From contig NZ_NHOT01000012.1 of NCBI RefSeq assembly GCF_002197755.1, forward strand, positions 62,001-126,000: 64,000 nt of DNA, given 5' to 3'. Origin of the DNA: Pedobacter sp. AJM (lineage in GTDB: Bacteria > Bacteroidota > Bacteroidia > Sphingobacteriales > Sphingobacteriaceae). Under the pieces are notes generated by a model. That model made no database searches. It saw only the letters and a program-made list of their open reading frames with translations, and was not told where the DNA came from. The translations under genes and the position numbers were made by a program. This document shows positions 25,631-34,455 of the stretch, piece by piece; the first letter of the stretch is position 1, and every line of letters starts with the position of its first letter.

Positions 25631-26326
25631 ATGCGCATTTATAAACATTACTCTTTTGATCTCTGGTTAACCTTAATTAAGTCTAACCCTGCTTTTAAAC
25701 TGCAGCGGACACGCTATTTCCATCAACATCTTAATTCCAGGCGTAAAAGTTTGGATGAAGTGGGACTGGTATTCAGACAGGTAGATTTAATGGTGAATGC
25801 CATCAATGAAAAAACCGGTAAAAATGTTGATGCCGATGAAATGTACCTGATGGTGATCAGCATCATCAATGACTACGATTTTAACTTTCATGATCTTGAT
25901 CTGGAAGCACTATACCAGCAAATGGAAGTACTGCTGCTTCATCACATGCCCTTAATTTATTGTAACCGTTGCCTGGACGTTTTATCGGCAATTAAAGGTC
26001 ATGGTGAAACTTCTACCAATATTTTAAGCAATACGGGATTCATAAAAGGCCATACCCTCCGAAAGGTGATCACTCATTTGGGAATTGATGAATTTATCGA
26101 TTTTCAGCTTTATTCTGATGAAGTGAGGATGTCTAAACCCAACAGTGGTTTTTTTCAGCTGATGATTGACACGATCGACCGGGAAAAACATCCGGATTTG
26201 GCTCTACATGACATCATCCATGTGGGTGACAATCCTTTGGCCGATGTCCGTGGCGCGCAGCAAATGGGCATAAACAGCATGTTGATCCATTCTAACAACC
26301 TATCTATCTCCAATCTTCTCTCATGA
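25631..26326 (+). CDS. HAD-like protein of the Ter cluster, with an altered catalytic loop
   Basis: The ATG at 25631 gives 231 residues; a TTG at 25625 is less likely. HAD signatures are in order: motif I YSFDLWLTL (Asp10 as nucleophile), motif II LSNTGF, motif III lysine in RMSKPNSGFF, and motif IV IHVGDNPLADVRGA. Motif I reads DLWLT, so the usual second aspartate of phosphatases is a tryptophan. Dehalogenase-type HADs also lack that residue. Known Ter gene clusters include a HAD and a phosphoribosyltransferase gene side by side, thought to make or modify a small molecule. The stop overlaps the next ATG (ATGA), showing tight coupling. Confidence 0.85.
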   Translation: MRIYKHYSFDLWLTLIKSNPAFKLQRTRYFHQHLNSRRKSLDEVGLVFRQVDLMVNAINEKTGKNVDADEMYLMVISIINDYDFNFHDLDLEALYQQMEVLLLHHMPLIYCNRCLDVLSAIKGHGETSTNILSNTGFIKGHTLRKVITHLGIDEFIDFQLYSDEVRMSKPNSGFFQLMIDTIDREKHPDLALHDIIHVGDNPLADVRGAQQMGINSMLIHSNNLSISNLLS

Positions 26327-27159
26327 TTCCATATACCTACTCCCTTCATAAAATAGATAATACTGCCGATTTTGGCTTCGATCCGAATGATTACAGCCGC
26401 TTTAAATTCGGCGATGACCTGGTGGCCCGTTCTTTTGGTAAAGACCTGGCCGATGGCTTTATCAGGTATTACCTGGCCGATAACCGGATAGCCGACCAGA
26501 TTGTGGTGATTTCCAGTCCTTACAGTTTTATTCCTACGGCAACTTTTGCGATGAAAAATTATTTTGTATCGCAACTGAACCGCTGGCTGGTGGAAAACGG
26601 CGGACTTACCGTGCAGGAAGCAAAAGTGCACCGTACCATTACCTATAAGGAGGATTACGGTGAACTGAGTGCCGAAGAACGCATGAATTTGATCGGTAAT
26701 GATACTTTTCACATCGACAGGGATTTTCTGGAAGGAAAAACCTTATTGTTCCTAGACGATATTAAAATCACCGGAAGCCATGAACGCATGATTTTAAAAA
26801 TGGCCAAAGCATACGGTTTAAAAAATGAAATCCATATGCTTTATTTTGCCGAATTGGTTAACCCTCAGATTCATCCCAACGTAGAGAATTTTCTGAATTA
26901 CCATCAGGTAAAATCAATTTTCGACCTGGAAAAAATCATCAGCAACGGTTATTTTTGTTTCAATACCCGGATTGTGAAATATATCTTAAATGCCGAACAC
27001 CAAAGCTTTTCGATATTTTTAGAGCGTATGGATCACGATTTTATTCACCAGCTGTACGATCTGGCTTTAGGCAACAGCTACCATTTAATGGAGGCTTATG
27101 CTGATAATTTACAACTCATTAAAAGTTACATTAAAGACAATACTTATAAATTAATATAA
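26323..27159 (+). CDS. Phosphoribosyltransferase-fold protein of the Ter cluster
   Basis: The protein has 278 residues. The PRPP-binding motif of type I phosphoribosyltransferases is visible as LLFLDDIKITGSHERM (about 141-156), with two acidic residues followed by a TG loop. The N-terminal part (VVISSPYSFIPTATFAMKNYFV) holds a possible pyrophosphate loop. It starts inside the stop of the HAD gene. Ter-associated HAD/PRTase pairs have been proposed to build a nucleoside-like or nucleotide metabolite for the stress response; this role is from comparative genomics and is not proven. Cytoplasmic. Confidence 0.78.
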   Translation: MIPYTYSLHKIDNTADFGFDPNDYSRFKFGDDLVARSFGKDLADGFIRYYLADNRIADQIVVISSPYSFIPTATFAMKNYFVSQLNRWLVENGGLTVQEAKVHRTITYKEDYGELSAEERMNLIGNDTFHIDRDFLEGKTLLFLDDIKITGSHERMILKMAKAYGLKNEIHMLYFAELVNPQIHPNVENFLNYHQVKSIFDLEKIISNGYFCFNTRIVKYILNAEHQSFSIFLERMDHDFIHQLYDLALGNSYHLMEAYADNLQLIKSYIKDNTYKLI

Positions 27160-27160
27160 T

Positions 27161-27715
27161 ATGGCTATCAACTTGCAAAAGGGGCAGAGAGAAAATATCG
27201 ATGCGCCGAAATTTACAATAGGTTTAGGTTGGGATACCAACAATTCATCAACAGGGTCTGCCTTTGATTTGGATGCTTCAATTTTTATTTTAAACGACCA
27301 GAAGAAATTAATCTCTGACGAGAATTTTGTTTTCTACAATAACCTGGTTTCACCAGACGGCGCAGTAGAACACACCGGCGATAATTTAACCGGCGATGGT
27401 GATGGTGATGACGAACAAATTAAGGTGGATTTAACCCGGATAGACCCGAAAGTGAGCGAAATTTGCGTGGTGGTGACCATTCATGATGCGGAGAACAGAA
27501 GACAGAACTTTGGTCAGGTGCGGAATTCATTTGTGCGCATTTTTGATGCCGTTACCAATGAAGTGATTTTGAAATATGAACTGGAAGAAGATTTTTCTAT
27601 TGAAACCGCTGTAGAATTCGGTCGGATTTATAAGCGTGAAGGCAAATGGAAATTTGAAGCCGTAGGAGTGGGTATGAAAGGTGGTTTACAGGATTATTTA
27701 AACAAATATCAATAA
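27161..27715 (+). CDS. terD: TerD-domain protein (first of two)
   Basis: The protein has 184 residues, one full TerD domain (PF02342). Signatures are MAINLQKGQRENID at the start, IGLGWDTN, AFDLDASIFILN, the Ca-binding acidic stretch HTGDNLTGDGDGDDEQIKVDL, and VVVTIHDAENRRQNFGQV. TerD domains bind calcium at these Asp-rich loops and form part of the Ter stress complex with TelA. It lies one base after the phosphoribosyltransferase gene. Confidence 0.95.
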   Translation: MAINLQKGQRENIDAPKFTIGLGWDTNNSSTGSAFDLDASIFILNDQKKLISDENFVFYNNLVSPDGAVEHTGDNLTGDGDGDDEQIKVDLTRIDPKVSEICVVVTIHDAENRRQNFGQVRNSFVRIFDAVTNEVILKYELEEDFSIETAVEFGRIYKREGKWKFEAVGVGMKGGLQDYLNKYQ

Positions 27716-27718
27716 ATT

Positions 27719-28333
27719 ATGGCAATCAATCTGCAAAAAGGACAACGCATCAGCCTGGAAAAAAGCAACGGGAGCAAATTGCAAAACGTGTGTGTAGGCA
27801 TTAACTGGGGCGCGATAGAGAAAAAGGGATTATTTGGTTTTGGCTCATCAAAAGAAGCAGTGGATTTAGATGCCAGCTGTGCCTTGTACAATGAAAACAA
27901 GCAACTGCTGGAAGTGGTTTATTTTGGTAACCTGAAATCAAAAAACGGATCTGTTAAGCACAGTGGCGATGATTTAACTGGCGATATGGGCGGTGATGAC
28001 GGGCTGGACAATGAAATTATCACACTCGACTTCTCGAAGCTGGATGCCAATGTGGCCTATGTAGCTTTTGTTTTAAACAGCTTCAGGGGGCATGATTTCG
28101 GAACCATTCCTTTTGCCTCTATCCGGATTTACGAAGGTACAACCAAACAGGTAACAGAAGTTTTCGCCAGGTATGACATTGCCAACGGATCCAACTTTGC
28201 CGGCCATGTATCTATGGTGATGGGTGTTTTCTATAAGAAGGACAACGAATGGAAATTTAATGCCATTGGAGAGCCTACAAAAGATAAGAAACTGGAAGAT
28301 ACGGTGAAAACGGTGACTCAAAATTATTTATAA
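27719..28333 (+). CDS. terD: TerD-domain protein (second of two)
   Basis: The protein has 204 residues, with the same opening as its neighbour (MAINLQKGQR) and the hallmarks VCVGINWGAI, AVDLDASCALYN, HSGDDLTGDMGGDDGLDNE and ASIRIYEG. The loop after the first strand is longer than in the first TerD (IEKKGLFGFGSSKEA). It starts 3 bases after the first TerD gene. The two copies are diverged paralogues and not a recent duplication. Cytoplasmic. Confidence 0.95.
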   Translation: MAINLQKGQRISLEKSNGSKLQNVCVGINWGAIEKKGLFGFGSSKEAVDLDASCALYNENKQLLEVVYFGNLKSKNGSVKHSGDDLTGDMGGDDGLDNEIITLDFSKLDANVAYVAFVLNSFRGHDFGTIPFASIRIYEGTTKQVTEVFARYDIANGSNFAGHVSMVMGVFYKKDNEWKFNAIGEPTKDKKLEDTVKTVTQNYL

Positions 28334-28358
28334 GCCTAAAGCTTAAAAAAATTAAACT

Positions 28359-29456
28359 ATGGAAACCAACCCAAACACTATTCCGGAGCTCACCCCGGTA
28401 AAACTGGATAAAGACGGAAATGTAAATCTTGAAAAAATATCCCCTCAGGAAACCGAAAAATATGCAGCACTGGGCAAGTCGCTGGAACCCTCCGATGTGA
28501 ATTCAATTTTAAATTACGGAAGCGATGCCCAGAATTCGATGGAGAAATACAGTAATGATTTTTTATCATCGGTAAGAACCTACAACAGTGGCGAAGTGGG
28601 TGGCTTAATTAATGAATTGCTTTCCGAACTGAATTATATTGATATTTCTGAGCTGGAGCAGAGCGGCTTCAAAAGTTTTATTTCCAGGATTCCTTTTCTG
28701 AAATCGCTGGTGGTGGATGTTAAAAAGCTCTTCCAGAAGTATGATGTGGTGGTGAATAACATCGATAAGATCACCAATAAAATTAAGGCTGGCCGATTAA
28801 ATTCCATTAAGGATAACAGTTCCCTTCAAACCATGTTTGATAGCAATGTGGGCTACATTCATCAAATGGAAGAGTTGATTATTGCCGGACAGCTGAAATA
28901 TAATGAACTGTCGTTAAAACTGGCTGAAATGGAAGGCCGGCCGGCAGACTACCAGGATTATGAAATTGCGGATTTAAGAGACTTTATCAGCCGGTTGGAT
29001 AAAAGACTGGCCGATATGAAGATCGTGCGGTTCATCATGCTGCAATCCCTGGCCCAGATCCGTGTGGTACAGAATAACAATACCTCTATTGCAGAAAAAG
29101 CACAGTCTATTGTTTCTACCACCATCCCCGTATGGAAAAACCAGCTTACCATTGCCGTTGCCTTGCAAAGACAAAAGGCCAATGTAGAGATGCAGAAGAA
29201 AATTTCGGATACTACCAATACCATTTTGCAAAAGAATGCGGAGATGCTGAAACAAAACAGCATTGATGTAGCTAAGGAGAATGAGAAAACTGTGGTATCT
29301 TTGGAGACCCTTAAAATAACGACAGCATCGCTAATCAGTACCCTGAATGAGGTCAAACAAATTCATGAAGCAGGGGCACAAAGCAGAAAAGTGCTGGATG
29401 GTGAGTTGAAAACTTTAGAAGCAGAGCTGAAAAAGAACGTAACGAGGGTGAGTTAA
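28359..29456 (+). CDS. telA: TelA/toxic anion resistance family protein
   Basis: The protein has 365 residues, mostly helical and coiled-coil, the usual size and shape of the TelA family (PF05816). Recognisable parts are RIPFLKSLVVDVKKLFQKYDVV near 110, INELLSELNYIDISEL, the AGQLKYNELSLKLAEME region, and a long C-terminal coil. TelA is the cytoplasmic partner of TerD proteins in tellurite and stress resistance. It lies 25 bases after the second TerD gene. Confidence 0.88.
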   Translation: METNPNTIPELTPVKLDKDGNVNLEKISPQETEKYAALGKSLEPSDVNSILNYGSDAQNSMEKYSNDFLSSVRTYNSGEVGGLINELLSELNYIDISELEQSGFKSFISRIPFLKSLVVDVKKLFQKYDVVVNNIDKITNKIKAGRLNSIKDNSSLQTMFDSNVGYIHQMEELIIAGQLKYNELSLKLAEMEGRPADYQDYEIADLRDFISRLDKRLADMKIVRFIMLQSLAQIRVVQNNNTSIAEKAQSIVSTTIPVWKNQLTIAVALQRQKANVEMQKKISDTTNTILQKNAEMLKQNSIDVAKENEKTVVSLETLKITTASLISTLNEVKQIHEAGAQSRKVLDGELKTLEAELKKNVTRVS

Positions 29457-29464
29457 ATTAAAGC

Positions 29465-30427
29465 ATGGATGATTACCGTTTAAATATTTTAGAAAAATCG
29501 AGCACCGAAATCAACCGTTTACAGTTGCTTTCGGTGTTTTTTGATGAAGAGATTATATATAAAATTTATCTACGGAGCCAGGTTATTCATCAGCTATTTG
29601 CCAATAATGAAGAACTGGAAATTGATAAACTGGATCTTTTCCATGTTCAGTTTACAGAAAGTGTAATTGCACTGTTGCGGAAAATAAAAAAGAGCAACGA
29701 AAAAAATGTGAGTCTGCTTTATGATGAGATCAGTCTTAATGAAGAACTCATCAGCAGGATTTCCGGTTCGGTCGTTAACCAGCAAAATTACCGTTTAGAT
29801 CAGCAAAAGCAATCTTTAAAAATTAACCAGTCGTTAAGACGGTTATTCGCTGTGTTATCCGATCTCAGTACCGACTTTCCTTTCTCAAAAAACATGCTTG
29901 TATTCAGCTCAAAGTATGCCAACGATTTTTATTTCGATATCAATCCTGATCAGCTTGCCCGGCTGATCGATTTCAGTACGAAGCAGGTTTACACCAATAT
30001 CAATGCCGTTATAGAAAAGAAACTGATGGGCCTGTTGTGCAAGCATGATTTTCGTACCACCTTTGCCCTGGGTTTAAAGTGTGGCGATTTGGTGATGGAG
30101 GTGTATCGTTTCCTGGATACAGACCGGTATTTTATGTTCTTTCCCAGCAGAAACCTATTCCTGTTTTGTGATGTATCCCTGCTCAACGGAATAGAGAAAG
30201 AAAATAACCTTTCTGAGAAAGCGCGCATTGTACAGGAACTGGAATATAAAAATGACAAACTTAAAAGCAATGCCGCTGTACTGAAGGTAGCAATTCCGGC
30301 AGAGATTACTGCACTGCTGGAAGATAGCTATATGAAAATTTCAGATATCAATTTCTTAAACCACCTCAATAATTTCGACGTACAATCGAATATATTAAAG
30401 GCCATGTTAAAAACAGAACTGTTTTAG
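29465..30427 (+). CDS. Hypothetical protein closing the Ter operon
   Basis: The protein has 320 residues, starting 8 bases after the TelA gene. It is mostly helical: an N-terminal helical part (residues 1-140) with LRRLFAVLSDLSTDF, then DFYFDINPDQLARLIDFSTKQVY, and a C-terminal helical end (AEITALLEDSYMKISDINFLNHL). There is no signal peptide or membrane helix. I do not recognise the family. Its position makes it a candidate regulatory or scaffold part of the Ter system, possibly binding TelA or TerD. Confidence 0.65.
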   Translation: MDDYRLNILEKSSTEINRLQLLSVFFDEEIIYKIYLRSQVIHQLFANNEELEIDKLDLFHVQFTESVIALLRKIKKSNEKNVSLLYDEISLNEELISRISGSVVNQQNYRLDQQKQSLKINQSLRRLFAVLSDLSTDFPFSKNMLVFSSKYANDFYFDINPDQLARLIDFSTKQVYTNINAVIEKKLMGLLCKHDFRTTFALGLKCGDLVMEVYRFLDTDRYFMFFPSRNLFLFCDVSLLNGIEKENNLSEKARIVQELEYKNDKLKSNAAVLKVAIPAEITALLEDSYMKISDINFLNHLNNFDVQSNILKAMLKTELF

Positions 30428-30869
30428 GTTGGGGTGTAGAATCTCTTTATAAAACCGTTATTGTAATGAGGATTTATTCGAATACTCGTCCTTCCGAAGG
30501 GGATACCGTATCATCGTTAAGAGGAGTGGAGTCAGCACGATGAGAAGGGTTATTCCCACGGATTCAAATGATCAGCGCAGATTTTTATGAAGCAGATTGC
30601 TTCCCCGAAATGTCGGGGCAGGCTGTCGTGACTCCAGCAATGACGATGCCCCTTGAAGATTCGTCTTCGTGAATTAGTTTCGTTATTATGAATGGGTCAG
30701 CATGATGCAAAAGCTGGTCCCGCGGATTCAAATGATGAGCGCAGACTTTAGCACTTAATTCTGCGGAAATTTTCTAGATCTGCGGGAAAATTATTTGAAT
30801 AGCCGTTATCTTTAAGATGTTAATCTAAAATAAGGTGCTGCACTAAATTCAGCATGACGGATTGGGTTA
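30428..30869. repeat. Intergenic region with short dispersed-type repeats
   Basis: This 442-base gap between the Ter operon and a convergent gene has no supported frame. CACGGATTCAAATGATCAGC (30557-30576) and CGCGGATTCAAATGATGAGC (30721-30740) are near-identical, each followed by GCAGA. A hairpin of TTCCCCGAAATGTCGGGGCA type lies at 30600-30620. The mix of short GC-richer hairpins and repeats looks like multi-copy intergenic repeat material. Confidence 0.45.
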
Positions 30870-31733
30870 TCATCTCGTTAATATAGCCAACTTATGTTTA
30901 AACAAATCAATTGTTCTGCCCCAGGCCAGTTTCGCCGCTGCCTCATTGTACCTGGTTGGTGAAGTATTGTTATTAAATGCATGGTTCACACCATCGTAAA
31001 TATAGATTTTATAATCCTTGTTGTTGTCTTGCAAGGCTTTTTCATAAGCTGGAATACCGGCATTAATCCGTTCATCCAGGCCAGCATAATGCAACATTAA
31101 GCTGGCTTTAATACGAGGAACATCTGCCACATTTGCCTGTGCACCATAGTAGGCCACGGCAGCCTGTAATTTTGGATCAGCTACTGCTAACTTATTGGCC
31201 ATGCCGCCACCCCAGCAAAAGCCAAGGCAAGCCACTTTGCCATTGGCATCTTTTCTGTTGCGAAGATATTCCAGCCCTTTCAAATAATTCTGCAGGTTCT
31301 TTTCCGGATCAAGTTTTCCAATCAGCTCGCGGCCTTTATCTTCATCGGTAGGTGTGCCGCCTAAGGGTGAAAGTGCATCTACACCTAAGGCGATAAAACC
31401 TTCAGCTGCTACTCTTTTTGTTACATCGATGATATGTGGATTTAATCCGCGGTTTTCGTGGATCACCAAAATGCAACCCAATTTTCTGCTCGTTTTGGGC
31501 TTTGCTAAAACGGCCTTCATGTTTCCATCCGTGCCGGCATAGCTAATGTTTTCTACCTCAATTTCATCACTGTTAAAGGCTGCGGCTGCCGCATAATTGT
31601 TTTCCAGTAAGGGTAAAATGGTCATGGCCATGGCTGTGCCACCGGCCAGTAAAGCCAGTTTCTTTAAGAAATCCTTTCTGTTCAGTCCGCTATGGGTATA
31701 TTCATCGTAAAGCGCGATAATTTTCTGATCCAT
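30870..31733 (-). CDS. Dienelactone hydrolase family protein with an exported N-terminus
   Basis: The protein has 287 residues. The first 50 hold SGLNRKDFLKKLALLAGGTAMAMTI, a signal-like hydrophobic segment without a classic twin-arginine motif. The hydrolase domain has the nucleophile elbow ACLGFCWGGGMANKL with Cys in place of Ser, as in dienelactone hydrolases (PF01738). The acid Asp is in AGLDERINAG and the His in GVNHAFNN. Members open lactone rings in aromatic or halo-aromatic degradation or hydrolyse other esters. It stands alone; no pathway is visible around it. Confidence 0.85.
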   Translation of the reverse strand: MDQKIIALYDEYTHSGLNRKDFLKKLALLAGGTAMAMTILPLLENNYAAAAAFNSDEIEVENISYAGTDGNMKAVLAKPKTSRKLGCILVIHENRGLNPHIIDVTKRVAAEGFIALGVDALSPLGGTPTDEDKGRELIGKLDPEKNLQNYLKGLEYLRNRKDANGKVACLGFCWGGGMANKLAVADPKLQAAVAYYGAQANVADVPRIKASLMLHYAGLDERINAGIPAYEKALQDNNKDYKIYIYDGVNHAFNNNTSPTRYNEAAAKLAWGRTIDLFKHKLAILTR

Positions 31734-31794
31734 TTTAAATGATTTTTAGTGTTGGTACAAGATAATCAGGATGGTTGAACTTTTTAACATTTGC

Positions 31795-32802
31795 TTAAAA
31801 ATTACAATACATCAATTCCCATTTCCGAATCAGTTCTATCCTGCTTCTGGTGAATTTTGGTGTCAAGAAAGGATTCGACCAATCATCAAAATGGTCATAA
31901 AAGAATTTCAGAAAAAATAAATGGAAGCAAATGCCGAGATAAGGTATCGCATCAATTTCATCCGCGCTAAGTTTTCTAACCTGCTGATAGGCATCCAGAA
32001 AGATGTTAAAATCTTTAGCCGCCTGTTCCTTAGTGATGGCATTGTTCAGCTGGTGAAAAAAGTAATGATTCAGAAATGACATTAAATCATTCACCAGATA
32101 ACCATGTCCTGCAAAGTCGAAATCAAAAAAAGTAATTTTTCCTTTTTCATCAAAGTGGAAGTTTTTCGGAAACAGGTCGTAATGGCAATAGCCGGTTGAA
32201 AATGATGCGCTATCAAAAGACTTAAATTTTTGAATGACCCGCTGAGCAATATCTTTTAAGTATTCAAAATTTTCAGGCATTTCTTTCAAATGTGGCTCCA
32301 GGCTATTCAATGGGTCAAGTAGGGTAGTTTGAAAATTAAAAACAGGCCTTGGATGGCTTAAGGTGATGGCAGATGTGCTGACATGCAATTTTGCAATGTC
32401 CGTACCCAGCGTATGCAGTTGCGTTTCATTCAGGTCATAAATGACTTTGCCCGGTGCAAAAGTAAAGAGAATGCCATTCCTTAGCCCTTCTATGGCATTA
32501 AACTGCTGGATTTGCCTGTTATGCCGATCTGTTATGGGGTAAGATACCGAATGTCCGTCAGCCTTAAGCGCATTCAACAAAGAAACTTCCCCGCTGATTT
32601 CATCCAGCTTACGGTGCGCATCACGATAAATTTTGAAAATGTATTGGCTTTCGCTGTTTTCTAAAAGATAGGTGTCGCTTACATTTCTGATCAGCAGCCT
32701 GCAAGTCGTGTCAGCAGGTAATTGGTAGGCATCTATAAGATGTGCTTGTAAGGCAGCTGATGAAAGGGTAGAATATTGAGCTGGGAACAAACGGTGTTGC
32801 AT
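31795..32802 (-). CDS. Aminoglycoside/homoserine-kinase-like phosphotransferase (APH family)
   Basis: The protein has 335 residues. It has the APH/ChoK kinase pattern: a nucleotide-binding lobe (YIFKIYRDAHRKLDEISGEVSLL, with the ATP-binding Lys), the catalytic loop GYCHYDLFPKNFHF (HxDxxxxN) and the metal-binding ITFFDFDFAGHG. These are phosphotransferases of small hydroxyl compounds such as homoserine, choline, sugars or antibiotics. The sequence cannot tell which. It is followed, on the other strand, by an oxygenase gene. Confidence 0.82.
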   Translation of the reverse strand: MQHRLFPAQYSTLSSAALQAHLIDAYQLPADTTCRLLIRNVSDTYLLENSESQYIFKIYRDAHRKLDEISGEVSLLNALKADGHSVSYPITDRHNRQIQQFNAIEGLRNGILFTFAPGKVIYDLNETQLHTLGTDIAKLHVSTSAITLSHPRPVFNFQTTLLDPLNSLEPHLKEMPENFEYLKDIAQRVIQKFKSFDSASFSTGYCHYDLFPKNFHFDEKGKITFFDFDFAGHGYLVNDLMSFLNHYFFHQLNNAITKEQAAKDFNIFLDAYQQVRKLSADEIDAIPYLGICFHLFFLKFFYDHFDDWSNPFLTPKFTRSRIELIRKWELMYCNF

Positions 32803-32903
32803 AAGGAGAATGTTTATACTAAGGTAAAGTTTTAAAAATATAGTCCTGATTAAAGGCTACCTTTAAAGCCTCTAGGCATTCAGCTTTAAGATTATCTTTT
32901 TCA

Positions 32904-33503
32904 TTGGAAAAAATATTTGATTGCCTCATTGATCGTTATATCAAGAGTAAAGTGGGTACAGCAGAAAACTTTCTGAATCTTACACTATCTGCAAATTTAA
33001 AGGAAAATCTACTCAGTTTATATCACGATCAGGAATTTTTAAACGGGGGAACAGGGAATGAGGTGATCATCAACCAGGATAAGCGCATCAGGAGTGATGT
33101 CATTTATTGGCTGGATCGTTCTCATCACAACAAGTATGAAAATGAATTTTTTGATTTAATGGACAAATTTGTGCTTTATCTCAATCACACCTGTTATACC
33201 GGCATTACAGACTATGAATTTCACTACGCCCTTTACGAAGCGGGCACCTTTTATCAAAAACATGTTGATCAGTTTCAAAACAACGGTAGCCGTCAATATT
33301 CCATGATCCTTTACCTGAATACCGGCTGGGAAGATGGCGATGGGGGAGAACTCTGCATCTATCACGATGACTTTGTGCAAAGTATCTCACCGGAGAGTGG
33401 CAAAACTGTATTCTTCAGAAGTGCAGATTTACCCCATGAAGTTTTGATTACCCATAAACCGAGGATGAGCATTACCGGCTGGCTGAAGGTTAGCCTGCCC
33501 TGA
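32904..33503 (+). CDS. 2-oxoglutarate/Fe(II) oxygenase (prolyl-4-hydroxylase-like)
   Basis: The protein has 199 residues from the TTG at 32904; no ATG is present before residue 85. The iron ligands are HVD in FYQKHVDQF and His in ADLPHEVL, with the 2-oxoglutarate-binding Arg in PRMSITGWLK. The core strand SMILYLNTGWEDGDGGELCIYHD is typical of the P4Hc group (PF13640). These enzymes hydroxylate proteins or small molecules. The last 14 bases overlap the convergent AraC gene. Confidence 0.85.
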   Translation: MEKIFDCLIDRYIKSKVGTAENFLNLTLSANLKENLLSLYHDQEFLNGGTGNEVIINQDKRIRSDVIYWLDRSHHNKYENEFFDLMDKFVLYLNHTCYTGITDYEFHYALYEAGTFYQKHVDQFQNNGSRQYSMILYLNTGWEDGDGGELCIYHDDFVQSISPESGKTVFFRSADLPHEVLITHKPRMSITGWLKVSLP

Positions 33504-34431
33504 AGGCTTTTGGCGTACACTGAACCTGGCGTTTAAAAAAGATATTGAAATTGGCAGGATATTCAAAACCAAGGCAATAGGCAATTTCAGAAATATTCCA
33601 TTCGGTATGCTTTAAAAGGGCAGTGGCTTCTGTAGTAATTCTTTTGGCAATATGCTCTGAAGTGGTTTTTCCTGTTACATCCTTTACCGTGTGGTTAAGG
33701 TGGTTCACATGAACAGCCAAACGTAAGGCGAAATCATGTGCCGTTTTTAATTCCAATACATGTTCTGTAGAACCAATCGGGAACTGCCGCTCCAGCAATT
33801 CAATAAACAAAGCCGTTAACCTGACCGATGCATTATTTTGCTTAAAGAGACTGTCTTTCGGCTTAACCTTTAAGGCTTCATGAATGATCAGTTGTACATA
33901 ATTTCGCAGCAGGTCGTATTTATGTACATAATCACCGTCCATTTCTTTCATCATACTGGAAAAAATACCCACCAGCGTTTGTTCCTGTGCTTCATCAATA
34001 TGAATAACCGGGCAGTCATTAATTCGCCAGATTAAAGAATCACGTAAGCTTTCATTCCGGCTATGGATGAAATTTTCGGTAAATAGACAAAAATATCCTG
34101 CAGGTTTCACTGAGGTGCTTTCCCATGAATATGGGATATTGGGATTGGTAAACAATAAGGCCCTTCCTTTAATTTCTATTTGCGCATCCGGATAGTGCAG
34201 GATGCCATTACCAATGATGAGCGATATTTTATAAAAATCGCGCCTGCTAAATGCTGAAGGCATATTGGTGCAAACCACCGCACGGTTAAACACATTGAAA
34301 TGACCGATGTCATCAATCATTCTCAGGCTGGGCGTAGGAATTTCAGGACGGGTAATTTTTAGTTTATTGTAAAAATCCTCCAGGGTTTCTTTTTTATTTA
34401 AGGCATTAATTTCCTGATTTCTCGCCAGCAT
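33490..34431 (-). CDS. AraC-family transcriptional regulator
   Basis: The protein has 313 residues. The C-terminal 90 residues hold two helix-turn-helix motifs: ALRLAVHVNHLNHTVKDVTGK and the recognition helix in ISEIAYCLGFEYPANFNIFFKRQVQCTPKAFR, the hallmark of AraC. The N-terminal part is a sensing domain (cupin-like; GRALLFTNPNIPYSW). It is the last gene of the minus-strand run 40248-33490, 24 bases after the adaptor gene of the second RND pump, and probably controls that operon. Confidence 0.9.
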   Translation of the reverse strand: MLARNQEINALNKKETLEDFYNKLKITRPEIPTPSLRMIDDIGHFNVFNRAVVCTNMPSAFSRRDFYKISLIIGNGILHYPDAQIEIKGRALLFTNPNIPYSWESTSVKPAGYFCLFTENFIHSRNESLRDSLIWRINDCPVIHIDEAQEQTLVGIFSSMMKEMDGDYVHKYDLLRNYVQLIIHEALKVKPKDSLFKQNNASVRLTALFIELLERQFPIGSTEHVLELKTAHDFALRLAVHVNHLNHTVKDVTGKTTSEHIAKRITTEATALLKHTEWNISEIAYCLGFEYPANFNIFFKRQVQCTPKAFRAG

Positions 34432-34455
34432 ATTAAAACAATTATGAAATCAAAT

